From NCBI RefSeq assembly GCF_022605725.1, contig NC_065552.1:30453879-30517878 (forward strand): a stretch of DNA of 64,000 nt, in the 5' to 3' direction. Below the pieces are notes generated by a model, which worked only from the letters and a program-made list of their open reading frames with translations, ran no database searches and was not told where the DNA came from. The first letter of the stretch is position 1, and the number at the start of each line of letters is the position of its first letter. Origin of the DNA: Anthonomus grandis grandis. Taxonomy: Eukaryota; Arthropoda; Insecta; Coleoptera; Curculionidae. This document shows positions 45,440 through 57,828 of this stretch, piece by piece. Made by a program: the position numbers and the translations under genes.

Positions 45440-46560
45440 AATCTTCAAATGTCAGCTTTCAAATTTAAACACTAAACATGTCCAATTTATCCAGACGATT
45501 CTTAAAACAGTTTACAGTAGGAGCAGTTATGATATCTACGGGTAACGAATTCCAAACATCAAACACTCTATTAGGCAAAAACATTTGACGTGTTTTTGTT
45601 TTACACATCTGTTTTTTAAATTTTAAAGTTTGACCGCGAAGTCTAATATCCCGATTTCTTTCAACTAGTTCGTTTAGATCACAGCCCAAATAATTATACA
45701 GGATTCTGAATGTAAAAATTAAATCACCACGAAGCTTTCGTTTATCAAAAGTTAGCAAGTTTGCATTTGAAAGTCTCTCGCTGTAGGTAGGTCTCGGCAT
45801 ACGCAAACCATACGTAGATCAACGTGGTATACAGCTTCATAAAATTGTAAAATGGAATTTTAACAAAAGCTTTTTGCAGCAGATACAACATAGAATTTGC
45901 ACGTTTCACAATTGAGGCAATATGCTGGGACCAAGAGAGATCCTTAGTTACATTATTATTCCGAGATCACAATAAGATTCGACTTTTTTAAGTTCAATAA
46001 TATTTATTTGGTAGTGTAGCTGGGGATTATTTTTTCCTAAATGTAACACCACACACACTTGTCCGTGTTAAGAGGAAGTAACCATTCACTGCACTACTTC
46101 CAAATAGTGTCCAGATCGGTTTGCAATTGTTGATGAGAAGTTAGGGGAACTGCATATATTTTTGTGTCGTCAGCAAACATTGATACCCAACATTTTAGTT
46201 CTGAAGGTAAGTCACACGTGTAAGCCAGGAACAGGAGAGGGCCGAGGACGGAGCCCTGAGGGATACTGGATAGAATTTTGACATGGTGCTCCCCACCCTC
46301 ACACTAAACTTTCTATTTTTTAAAAAGTCTTCAATCCAATTAAACAATTCTCCTCTAATTCCAAGATGTTCTAGCTTATGTAACAATCGTTTCGTGGTAA
46401 CTCTATGAAATGCCTTAGCAAAGTCGAGGTAGATGACATCTATTGGTTGATTTTTATCTAAGGCTGTTATCCACTGGTTAAGGCATTGAAGCAGGTTTGT
46501 AATCGACCCCTTACAAATCCGTGTTGGATATTGGGTATTACATAATTTTCAGTAAAGAAT
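45440..46560 (-). pseudogene. CR1-like LINE reverse transcriptase
   Basis: From about 46,560 down on the minus strand: YVIPNIQHGFVRGR, VIYLDFAKAFHRVTTKRLL (first palm motif), LGIRGELFNWIEDFLKNRKF, GSVLGPLLFLAYTCDLPSEL-like text, SMFADDTKIYAV (catalytic box), WLLPLNTDKC and the C-terminal tail (YSERLSNANLLTFDKRKLRG, then FDVWNSLPVDIITAPTVNCF) to the stop at 45,465. The tail wording differs from the Jockey-like element at 22.9 kb and fits CR1/L2-like LINEs. Several frameshifts, 5' truncated near 46,560. Confidence 0.78.
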
Positions 46561-46564
46561 TTGC

Positions 46565-47005
46565 ACTCAAGAATGTCCTCTTTCTCTGTTAGGCAGTGAC
46601 TTTATGGCACTATATTGTGAAATTCAATACAACTTCCCTTAAATTTATGATATTTATTTGTTTTATATAATAAAGGAATCCATTAGCTATTCTTTACTAT
46701 TTTATTATTATTCCAAATATTATTAGTTTGGAAAAATATTTTTTGACAAGTTATGTTAACTTAAGATTTTATCGAAATCACTACTTTAAAATTTCAAAAA
46801 TCAGATATTCTAAAGTTTCTGGTGTAGGAATGTTTGGGAACAAAGAAGATACATCGAAAGAAACAAAAATCATCTTTATTTAGACTTAAATCATTGACTT
46901 TTGAAATAAACTGTTGGCTGTTTTTGACTGAAAAACATTCGTAAGGTAATTTTAATGTCTCAAATTGTTTTACCAAAGTAAAGCATTTTAAATTGAATAT
47001 CACAT
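46565..47005 (-). pseudogene. Penelope-like reverse transcriptase fragment, copy B
   Basis: The minus strand reads LVKQFETLKLPYECFSVKNS, QQFISKVNDLSLNKDD, then in a neighbouring frame FVSFDVSSLFPNIPTPETLE. The block SFDV.SLF.NIP is the first catalytic palm motif of Penelope-like RTs, and the preceding words match their N-terminal part. The rest of RT and the GIY-YIG domain are not visible. Downstream non-coding sequence is shared with copies at 45.0 and 50.6 kb. Confidence 0.65.
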
Positions 47006-47009
47006 AGTA

Positions 47010-47190
47010 GATCTAGTCGAGAAAATTATGGAATAAATATAGGTCTAATTGAGTCTGTAAAGAACTACATTATTAGTCCGTTTACCAAACTTATAAATAT
47101 TTGTTCAAAAAACTGTGTATTTCCAAATTGTCTTAAAGGCGCTTTGATAAAGCCAATTTTTAAAAAGAGAGATCTATTTCACGCAAAATT
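47010..47190 (+). pseudogene. LINE reverse transcriptase fragment
   Basis: About 55 residues on the plus strand: VKNYIISPFTKLINICSKN, CVFPNCLKGALIKPIFKK. This is the fingers region preceding the palm in Jockey/R1-type RTs (PLTKIINLS..G.FP..LK.A.V.PIFKKGD). The same nucleotide stretch occurs in part at 44,536-44,600. Confidence 0.55.
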
Positions 47191-47329
47191 ACAGATATAT
47201 CTCTGTTCTTCAAGTCATAAATAACTGTGGTCACAGGCCATACAGGCATCCTCTGCTTCTGATGAGCAGTCACTATATGGCACCTGCCATAGTAGACTGT
47301 AAGGATTTTGTGACCCAGGCCAAGAGGTG

Positions 47330-48180
47330 TGGCAGGACTTCAATGGCCTACATTGCTAAAGAACCGAAAGAAGAGAATATCTGGTATAAAAATGGGGTTC
47401 TGTGAGGGAGTCCCATATACCAGCAGGCAATACTCACTGGGGAAGCACGTCACTATCTTCCAGGCCGAAGTCTTTGCTGTAATGACATGCAGACACCTGA
47501 CAAAAGTCCTGAACTGTGGATAACGCAATAATGTGGTGTCAATCTGCTCGGACAGCGAAACTGCCATTAAGGCAATTACGATCGAAAAGGTGAGCTCTAA
47601 GCTCGTACTGGGGTCTATAAACGAGGAACTGCTGAAGGTGTGGTAATCTGTGAAGTTTCAGCTTATTTTGGTCCTTAGCCACTCAGGTTGTGCTAGAAAT
47701 AAAGAGGCGGATCCCTTTTCTAGACTACGTAACGGTTGGTAGGCCATAAACCTATAATTGGTAAAGTCAAATCTGCAACTTTTGCATTAATGACGAGTCT
47801 GCTGGATAAGTGGAACTTTCGGAAATGAACGGGCACCTGGCATGAGGCTAAGGAACACATAGCTAGACCCTCTGTCTGTCTCATTAGACAACTAAGGCGC
47901 TTGAAGAGACTGGAAATTGGGCTAATAACCGGACAGCCGTTCTAAGATGCCATCTCCTTACCATAAGTATTGAGGACAACCCGAAATGCTTATAGTGTTG
48001 GGAGGAGGATGAAATTGCCGGCCACGGATAGTGGTGACCGAAAAGTGTTCAGCTCTCACACGCGCAAGGTTCAAATATCTGGGTGACACCTACAATTTAT
48101 CCAGTGACATTAAACAGTCTTTCAAACCAGAGTGTCTCATTAGTTTTTCCAAGGCTATTAGCCTCTATTACACCTCTGTG
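47330..48180 (+). pseudogene. RNase H-containing LINE fragment, copy 2
   Basis: Plus-strand relic of the same family as 18.8-19.4 kb. Readable parts: YSLGKHVTIFQAEVFAVMTC and VVSICSDSETAIKAI (RNase H catalytic region), LSHSGCARNKEADPF (HSG..GNE.AD motif of RNase H), a cysteine-containing PEC...C region near 47,985, and ALTRARFKYLGDTYNLSSDI at 48,051-48,110. Many stops; clearly dead. Confidence 0.72.
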
Positions 48181-48689
48181 AGGCAGCACGGATCTATTAG
48201 AAGATCTATGTACCTTAACAGTTCGTTTGACAGCCTACTGTCTTACAATTACATTACATTAATTATAATCTATTCCAATCGTTTGCATTCTTTAATATGC
48301 CTTTAGGAATCATATTTGCTGGCTTGTCATCATATTGAGGCCCTGGCTTTTTGCGCCTTTATATTCATATGATCTATCCTTTGCACAGGTTGTCAAGATG
48401 TTTTGTGGATATTTTCTTATTGGTTTAGCTAATTATTGTTACATTTTATTTGGAGTTTCTGATAATAGATCGTTTTTTATACTCTGTTGGAAAGTCTTAT
48501 ATAGAATCTCTATTATTACTTCCTTGCCTAGTCTGCCAATTAATCTGTGTAACATTATCCAAAGGTGAGTTTTAAGTCATCTGATTATAATCCTAAAATT
48601 GCTTAGTTAAGATAAATGTTAAAACGATGAACTTGTTAAAAAATGTTAAATATATATGAAATAAATATATCAAATAAGTACTATGTTAA
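48181..48689. other. Non-coding stretch
   Basis: No supported gene; short plus-strand frames at 48,335-48,568 match nothing recognisable. Confidence 0.45.
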
Positions 48690-49744
48690 AAAATGAGCAG
48701 TTTTTCAAAATATGCTCCGAATTCAAAATTTCTTTTTCTGGTTCAAGACCATTCAAAAACTACCCACGAAAAATTTCGAAAAAATGGTTTTTATTTTTTT
48801 CTAAATAAACTATAACTCGGACAACTTTATGTATCAAATAAAAGTTCTTGGGAATATTAAGAGGTACTCGTCTGTGAAAACGAATCGGTTCTAGCTATTA
48901 TAGTATCGGAGAAAATTGGAAAAAACTATTAAACGTAAATATCGAGTTATCAAGAGCCAGCCCTATGGAAAAATTTCAATTTTTTTATTTCTCAATCCTG
49001 TACCACTTCATAGTACCTTTAAAAAAGTTTATTACCAATTTGACTTTAAAATGAACTGAAAACCTGTTTCTTTGCATTTTTCGATTTTCGAACAAAATCC
49101 GGGGTCAAAATGACAATTTTTTCAAAATATGCTCCGAATTCAAAAAATTTTTTTCAGGTAAAAGTCCATTCCAAAAACTTGTAAAAAAGCTTTATGACAA
49201 AATTTTCCACGATCTACACGAGTGCCACAATATAAAGGAAAAGATTAGGTCCCATAAGAATTCATGTATGGGGATAAGACAACCGGGTTTTTCGTGGCTT
49301 TTTTTGATTTTTCGGTTTTATTTTTGAAAGCCTATAGTAATAAAATATAAAAGGAATTGACAGGAGAAAAAAAAGGAGTAAAAGAAACCATCAATGAATT
49401 GAGTCGAAGCTATAGAAACCGAGATATTAATAAGAAGGTGGAAAAAACAAAAGAAAACTTGTTTTTTCCCATGGTACCATTATTTTTCCTAAAATGATTA
49501 TTGGCAAATTTTAAAGTAAGTAGGGCTTTTTTTTTCTTCAGAAAAGCTCGATTTCCTGTTTTCATAACGATACGTCAAAAACAGCTTGAGCTATAGAGAA
49601 AGAGCAGATTCGAAAATTAAATTTTAATACCCTGTATCTTAAATATGAGCGATATTTTACTAAGACATGTTTGGCTCAACATCGATATTTTCACGAGTTC
49701 AACCTAGAATTTCTTTTTAGATTTATTCATTACCGACCATCCTG
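48690..49744. repeat. Probable non-autonomous DNA transposon remnant
   Basis: The right end, read inward, is CAGGATGGTCGGTAATGAAT preceded by TA (49,745-49,746), similar to DD36D-type termini. Inside, an 80-bp direct repeat beginning TTTTTCAAAATATGCTCCGA occurs at about 48,702 and 49,118. No matching left terminus was identified and there is no coding sequence. Confidence 0.4.
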
Positions 49745-49746
49745 TA

Positions 49747-50639
49747 ATGGAATAACAATTACTTTATTATACTAGTTTTAAATGATTTTATTATGCAAAT
49801 CTTAAAATTTGTTACTTATCCATTACATACTGCTTTAAAATAACATATTCAGTAAAAATCTGATTTGATTTATTGTTACTAAAAAACACAAATTTACTTA
49901 ATCTTCTTTTAAAACTTTACCTTATAAATTATAAACAGCTGTTCCGCCCACAACGTCCTCTTTTTCTCAGGATGACAAAAAATTCCCTAATACCTTAATT
50001 CAAAGATAAAACCCGCCTTTGTTGCCCAGTTAAAAATCCATTCCGAGGCGTCAATGGAATAATTTAAAGTAATTTAACGTTTATCTGAGCCCGGTCTTAT
50101 AATACGAGGTATTTATCTAAGTACGTCCACGTCTTTGAAGTAATTACGTTAAATTCTTATCTTAATACGAGTCGAGTGAAAAAAAAAGTTCACCCACGTA
50201 CGACCCGATTGTCGCTGTCCTGTCGTGCACGTAGTAAAACGTCGTTTATTTGTGTCTCTCGTATAATCATTTCAATTTTAAAGAGATTTCCGTGTTTTGA
50301 AATTGCTGTTTTGATTGGGTCGTTTTAGAATGGTACTTCGTTTAATAATTCATTTATGGATTGGCTTTAATAAGGTTTCGTTTATGGAAATCGTTCTGAA
50401 ATTATTGCATAGAACGTGCATAAACAAAATTGTTTATTATTATTGTTAAAGCAGTTGTTAGATTATTATTTACTTTTCCTGTAAATACTCACTCAATTAG
50501 GATTCTTACCGTTATTTTATCTAGTTTAACAACCTTTACGAGTTAAATACAGAAAATGCCGAACAACTTATTTATTTATTTAATAATAGTTTATTGTATT
50601 TAAAAATTGAAAACATTGTGCACGGATATCAAAAAGCAG
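49747..50639. other. Non-coding stretch
   Basis: No gene. The part at 50,160-50,300 is GC-richer and non-repetitive and may be unique host DNA. Confidence 0.4.
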
Positions 50640-51200
50640 TATTGTAAAATACATTACAATTTTGCTTAAATTTATGATATTTTTTTTTATATAATAAAAG
50701 AAGTCATAACCATTTAAGTTATGCATTAAATTTAAAATTGTGTACTATAAAAATTGAAAAAACCAATATGTGCAGATTAGTACATCAGTTTTTATAATAA
50801 TTTATGTTCAGGAAGAAATTTGGAAAGGCTGTTCTCGACTTTTTTATTATTTTTCGAAATTGTATTATTGGTTTGGAAAAATATTTTGTGACATGCACAG
50901 TCTTGTAAATTTAATTATTTCTTGAATATTATCGAAACCATTATTTTCCAAAAGTCCAATCAGATATTCCAAAGTTTCTGGCATAGGAATGTTTGGGAAC
51001 AAGAAAGATACATCGAAAGAAATTGCATCTTACCTTAGAATTAAATTATTGACTTTTGAAATAAACTGTTGGCTGTTTTAGACTGAAAAAACATTCATAA
51101 GCTAATTTTAATACCAGAAATTGTTTTAGCAGATACTTTGAAATATTGCAAGTTGAAGATTCTAAAGTCAAGACAATTGGTCTTATTTTATTGCCAGAAT
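50640..51200 (-). pseudogene. Penelope-like fragment, copy C
   Basis: Minus-strand counterpart of 46,565-47,005: AYECFF...KQ near the 5' side, then FDVSFLFPNIPMPETLEYLI and GLLENNGFDNIQEIIKF, extending a little further into RT than copy B. Shares the downstream non-coding part with copies A and B. Ends where the satellite begins. Confidence 0.6.
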
Positions 51201-51214
51201 TATGGATTTTTAGA

Positions 51215-54200
51215 CCTAGTTAGTTCGAATTCGAAAAAAAACATTTTTTCTGAAAAAAATCCAAACGGGGAGTATACCCGAAAAATGTAAAAACCCAAAC
51301 TTTGAAGGCCGATATCTCGGCTTCTATGGGAGCCATTGGAAAAATTCCAACGGTTTTATCTTAGCTTCGTCCTTCTAAATCCAACAAGACTATCCGCAAG
51401 GTCGTAGCTTTTATAATAGCCGCGATATGACATTTTTGATGCCCATTTCTGGCCTCAAAAACGAGGTCGAAAAAATACTCGATTTCTTAGTCCTGCTCGG
51501 ATTCCCTTATTACTCGATATTTTCGTGATCTACTTGATGAGAACAATCCGCTGGTATAGTTAGTTCAAATTCGAAAAAAAACATTTTTCTGAAAAAAATC
51601 CAAACGGAGGGGTATACCCGAAAAATGAAAAAAATCAAATTTTGAAGGCCGATACCTCGGCTTCTATTGGAGCTATCGGGAAAGCTTCAACGGTTTTATC
51701 TTAGTTTCGTCGTTCTGAATCCAACGAGACCATCCGCAAGGTCATGGATTTTACGATAGCCGAGATATGGCATTTTTGATGCCCATTTTTGGCCTCAAAA
51801 ACGGACGTCGAAAACGACTTTTTCAGGATTTTCAAAGTGCTCTCATTCCCTTAGTTCTGGTCGGATCCTGTTATAACCCAGTGTTTTCGTAATCTAGGTG
51901 ACCCAAATAAGACGCTGGCATACTTAGTTTGATTTCGAAAAAAATAAATTTTTGGTGAAAAAATTCGATACGGGGGGGTATACCCGGAAAATGAAAAAAC
52001 CCAAACTTTGAAGGTCGATATCTCGGCTTCTATGGGAGTTATCGGAAAAATTCCAACGGTTTTCTTAGTTTCGTCGTTCTGAATCCAACGAGGCCATCCG
52101 CAAGGTCGTAGCCTTTATGATAGCCGAGATATGGCATTTTTGATGCCCATTTTTGGCCTCAAAAACGAAGTCGAAAAAATACTCGATTTCTTAGTTCTGC
52201 TCGGATTCCCTTATAACACGGTATTTTCGTGATATACTTGATGAGAACAATCTGCTGGTATAGTTAGTTCGAATTCGAAAAAAAAAATTTTTCTGAAAAA
52301 AATCCAAACGGGGGGGTATACCCGAAAAATGAAAAAACCCAAATTTTGAAAGCCGATATCTCGGCTTTTATGGGAGCTATCGGAACAGTTCCAACGGTTT
52401 TATCTTAGTTTCGTCCTTCTGAATCCAACGAGACCACCCGCAAGGTCATAGCCTTTATGATAGCCGAGATATGGCATTTTTGATGCCCATGTTTGGCCTC
52501 CAAAACGAGGTCGAAAAAATACTCGACTTCTTAGTTCTGCTCGGATTCCCTTATAACCCGGTATTTTCGTGATATACTTGATGAGAACAATCTGCTGGTA
52601 TAGTTAGTTCGAATTCGAAAAAAAAATTTTTTCTGAAAAAAATCCAAACGGGGGGGTATACCCGAAAAATGAAAAAACCCAAACTTTGAAGGCAGATATC
52701 TCGGCTTCTATGGGAGCTATCGGGAAAATTTCAACGGTTTTATCTTAGTTTCGTCCTTCTGAATTCAACGAGTCCATCTGCAAGGTCGTAGCTTTTATAA
52801 TAGCCGAGATATGGCATTTTTGAGGCCCATTTTTGGCCTCAAAAACGGACGTCGAAAACGACTTTTTCAGGATTTTCAAAGTGCTCTCATTCCCATAGTT
52901 CTGCTCGAATCCTGTTATAACCCGGTGTTTTCGTAATCTAGGTGACCCAAATAAGACGCTGGTATACTTAGTTTGATTTCGAAAAAAATCAATTTTTGGT
53001 GAAAAAATTCGATACGGGGGGGTATACCCAAAAAATGAAAAAACCCAAACTTTGAAGGTCGATATCTCGGTTTCTATGGGAGCTACCGGGAAAATTCCAA
53101 CGGTTTTGTCTTAGTTTCGTCATACTGAATCCAACGAGACCATTCGCAAGGTCGTAGCTTTTACGATAGCCGAAATATGGCATTTTTGATGCCCATTTTT
53201 GGCCTCAAAAACGGACGTCGAAAACGACTTTTTCAGGATTTTCAAAGTGCTCTCATTCCCTTAGTTCTGCTCGGATCCTGTTATAACCCGGTGTTTTCGT
53301 AATCTAGGTGACCCAAATAAGACGCTGGTATACTTAGTTTGATTTCGAAAAAAAACAATTTTTGGTGAAAAAATTCGATACGGGGGGGTATACCCGAAAA
53401 ATGAAAAAACCCAAACTTTGAAGGCCGATATCCTGGCTTCTATGGGAGCTATCGGGAAAATTCCAACTGTTTTATCTTAGTTTCGTCCTTCTGAATCCAA
53501 CGAGTCCATCTACAAGGTCGTAGCTTTTATGATAGCCGAGATATGGCATTTCTGATGCCCATTTTCGGCATCAAAAACGAGGTCGAAAAAATACTCGATT
53601 TCTTAGTTCTGCTCGGATTCCCTTATAACCCGGTATTTTCGTGATCTACTTGATGAGAACAATCCGCTGGTATAGTTAGTTCGAATTCGAAAAAAAAAAA
53701 ATTCTGGAAAATATCCAAACGGGGGGTATACCCGAAAAATGAAAAAACCCAAACTTTGAAGGCCGATATCTCGGCTTCTATGGGAGCTATCGGGAAAAGT
53801 CCAACGGTTTTATCCTATTTTCGTCCTTCTGAATCCAACGAGTCCATTCGCAAGGTCGTAGCTTTTACGATAGCCGAAATATGGCATTTTTGATGCCCAT
53901 TTTTGGCCTCAAAAACGGACGTCGAAAACGACTTTTTCAGGATTTTCAAAGTGCTCTCATTCCCTTAATTCTGCTCGGATCCTGTTATAACCCGGTGTTT
54001 TCGTAATCTAGGTGACCCAAATAAGACGCTGATATGCTTAGTTTGATTTCGAAAAAAATCAATTTTTGGTGAAAAAATTCGATACGGGGGGGTATACCCG
54101 AAAAATGAAAAAACCCAAACTTTGAAGGCCGATATCTCGGTTTCTATGGGAGCTACCGGGAAAATTCCAACGGTTTTGTCTTAGTTTCGTCATTCTGAAT

Positions 54201-54690
54201 CCAACGAGACCATTCGCAAGGTCGTAGCTTTTACGATAGCCGAAATATGGCATTTTTGATGCCCATTTTTGGCCTCAAAAATGGACGTCGAAAACGACTT
54301 TTTCAGGATTTTCAAAGTGCTCTCATTCCCTTAGTTCTGCTCGGATCCTATTATAAGCCGGTGTTTTCGTAATCTAGGTGACCCAAATAAGACGCTGGTA
54401 TACTTAGTTGATTTCGAAAAAAATCAATTTTTGGTGAAAAAATTCAATACGGGGGGGTATACCAGAAAAATTAAAAAACCCAAACTTTGAAGGTCGATAT
54501 CGCGGCTTCTATGGGAGCTATCGGGAAAATTCCAACGGTTTTGTCTTAGTTTCGTCATTCTGAATCCAACGAGTCCATCTACAAGGTCGTAGCTTTTATG
54601 ATAGCCGAGATATGGCATTTCTGATGCCCATTTTTGGCATCAAAAACGAGGTCGAAAAAATACTCGATTTCTTAGTTCTGCTTGGATAAT
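51215..54690. repeat. Satellite array with two monomer lengths
   Basis: About nine and a half head-to-tail monomers. The landmark GGTATACCC starts at about 51,271, 51,611, 51,977, 52,315, 52,655, 53,021, 53,387, 53,725, 54,091 and 54,456, giving spacings 340, 366, 338, 340, 366, 366, 338, 366 and 365 bp. The short type has GAGGTCGAAAAAATACTCGA and GATGAGAACAATC; the long type has GGACGTCGAAAACGACTTTT and AGGTGACCCAAATAAGACGC. Each monomer carries GCCGATATCTCGGC and, about 140 bp on, AGCCGAGATATGGC, which are partly complementary. Open frames of 64 residues recurring on the minus strand are a by-product. Confidence 0.95.
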
Positions 54691-57008
54691 AATTTATTAT
54701 TCAATATAAGCTAAAACATGAATTCACTATAAAAAATAGATTTTAAACTAGTCTTATAAAATACTAAATAAGACTTTTAACAATAAAAATATCATCTAAC
54801 AATGCAAAAAAATTAATAAGGCAAGTTTTGGAGTAATAAGTAAAGAAGTAGGTTAGTTTGGTGCATTAAATATTAGAATATAGCTTTATGATTCTTTTTA
54901 GAATCTCTAATACACATAAAAGTTAGTTTTACAAAACAAAGAAATTTAATATATAATTTTATGTCTTTGTGAATCACCGTTTTACTTATCCTTTAAGAGG
55001 TAATATGTGTAGAGATGGACATTAATACAGTGTAGATGTTCATATGAAAAAGGTCATACATAAAAAATTTAAATATGTAAAAAAATATTAATATCAGAGA
55101 TCCAACTATAGTAGACCTTATCTTTGACTTATAATTTCAAATTTTCATTTTTGAAAACAGCTCTAAAAATTATGTTTAATTTTAGTCAATCTTCCAAACT
55201 TGTTTAAATCTAGTTTCCATCATTTATCATTTGATTTTAAATTTAATAATCATCTAAATAGGACTGCCATGTTCGTTCTTAAAAAAGAAAAACTAACAAT
55301 AGCAGCTAATCGAAATAAATGACAAACGGTCCGCCCAAGCCCTTCCTCAGCCCTTTTATATTTGAAATAAGGGTGTTTGGTCTACGGATCATCACGGCCA
55401 CTGGCAAATTCAATTTAAATTACATGATAAATAATGCATTGTTAAAGTCTATAGGATGGCAATTATAGTTGGCCATTGTTGGCAAAGCTGGCTCGCGAGT
55501 TGCATACATTTCATGATATCCAGTGGACTAAAGCTGTGACAATCGATTATGTACTTTAAATTAAGGTGACCATTCGCCATCGTTACATATTGTAATGATA
55601 ATTGAGTTTGTCGCAATCATATTTGTTATTTTAATCATAAATTTTGCTTATAGTTATTATGTTGCGATTGAAGAACAGACGTGGTATTACAACTTTTTCT
55701 TAAAAAACTTGATTTCTTCGTTCCCCAACAAAATTGTTTTTCCCTCTTGAAGCTTGTCTCGCTTGAATTAAATTCTCCTAATTATGACATTACCAATTAT
55801 TGATAAAGCGCCGGTGTCCGATTAAAAGACCTGTGGGTTCAGCCAATTAAAGTGAGGCACCCTTTTGACCAACATCGCCGATGTGGCAACTTTCAGAAAC
55901 TACTTCTCGTTCATTTTTGGTTACACACGTTTAGCATACAGATTAGTCTCTTAACGTCTAGCCTCCTTGGGTAAAACTAACAAATAATTTAAGTTTGGAC
56001 AGCATTAGTTGTATACTATATTTGTGTAAATAATAGATCTTATTTAAACATAAAAATTGCATAATTCTTACAAAACCTGTTTAATAATAACTAGTATGCT
56101 ACTTACACTAACCTCAAGTCTATTTTTTTACCAGTCAAAATAATCCAATCAAATCTTGAATCAAAACCTCATACGCATATCCTTTGTTGAACTTTGTTGC
56201 CCCCTTCTATGTACTAATGTGACACAGATCAGCTGTTATCTTAATCTTAAGCAGAGTTTACACCTGTTGTCATATGGCAACAACAGTCTTTTATGGGTTA
56301 GGCAAAACTTTAATACCTTTATATATTTCATGAGCCAAACATTTTAGAGGTTACATTTATATGAACTTATTAACCTGAAATTAGACCAGGAATCCTTTTT
56401 TTCCAATTATGCAATATCCCTAAGTAACACCCTGTTTAACTAAGACCCAGAAATAAGTTAAAATTGTGTATAGAAAATTTCGTGGCTTAATTGGATAGCC
56501 CTAAGTTTTAAAAGAATAATCTTTAATACTAATATTTAACCCTTTTATTGCTCCAGTTGGTCCACTGTATGGCGATCTCTATTAACCGTCATGTTACACC
56601 CCTGATAATAAGGGACTGATTGCGATTCAGTGGACTATGAAGCTTTAGTTTGTCCTGTCTGCTGTCTTGTTCCCTCGCCCCGATCCTGCCTGTATGGAAC
56701 ATGTGTAACCGCCTGTGTTTATCATCGGCTTTAGCTTAGAATCGGTTTACGCGTAGGTGCGTCCCTTATTAAGGGACCACGATGGCAAATTGTGCGCGTG
56801 TGAACTACCCTCTAAGATAACGAAGAGGTTATCTTTGCGGATATATGCGCAACGAGACGTGCTTGGGGAGCGAAATGAGAAAATTAAACACTTTATCTTT
56901 AGGAGAAAATGAAAAAAACAGTCAGACAGATACCCTATTTAAGCAAAGAAGCCTTTGCATACAAGAATCTTCCTAGTTGCGCTAGGAGACTCGGGAGGGT
57001 GATTCGTT
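54691..57008. other. Non-coding stretch
   Basis: No supported gene. The block at 55,360-55,620 contains several TAAT-type motifs in a balanced, non-repetitive context, as does 56,560-56,860 with higher GC. These may be host regulatory DNA; I cannot show it. Confidence 0.4.
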
Positions 57009-57828
57009 AGGTTGTTTCATAAAAAAAGTTCAACATATCAGGTTCATATACAAGATGGCGATGTTGTTGTAGACAACAGATTAATATCGCTCTATAATTT
57101 TTACAATTTTTGTAATTTAAGTGAAGAATTAATTGCGATTTTGTGGTCTGGGGGTGAGCTCTAACATCAGAGTGTGTGTCCTAGTAATTGTTTGCCTAAA
57201 TTAGCAGTTTCTTTTAGTGAAAATTTACCATTAGGTGTGTATTATCTAAGTATTACCTAGTAAACATGGTTCTCAAGTGCGGATGCGCGAGAAGTTAAGT
57301 CCATCATAAGTAGCGTATTTAACGAGAAATTTCTTGAAGAGGTAGCCACGAAAGTATTTGACATACTCGAAAGAAAGCTGCCAGCGAAAAGAAGAAAAAA
57401 GAATTTCCTCCTTAGAGAAAAAAACTAAATAAAGTATCTGCGGAAAGCAAACACCTGGCCATTTCATTAAATGCCGTGGAACAACAGAGCCGCAGAAAAA
57501 ATCTGCGCATATTCGGACTTCAGTCAACTGAAAACGAAGATTCCGCAACATTAAGGCTAGCGTCCACTATACGGATCGCATCGGGCCTCGTTGCAACGCA
57601 ATAATACTCTCTCACGTGGAAACAAATGAAAGTGCGTCCACTCGAAGCGCGTCGCATCGGGGCGGAACGCAACGGATTTTTGTTTTGCCTCATAGGCGGA
57701 TTTTTGCGGACGGCACGTTGCGACCCGTCTCAAGTTAACGTAGAGCGATAGCAGCACAAACACATTTTAGTATTTTTGGTTAATTCTTTATTGCTTTGCC
57801 CACAAATTAACTAGGAAATTAATTAGAA

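Noticed and set aside
52989..54618. Recurring 64-residue minus-strand frames
   Set aside because: They are produced by the satellite monomer repeating; the sequence is not protein-like and the frame is broken in most monomers.
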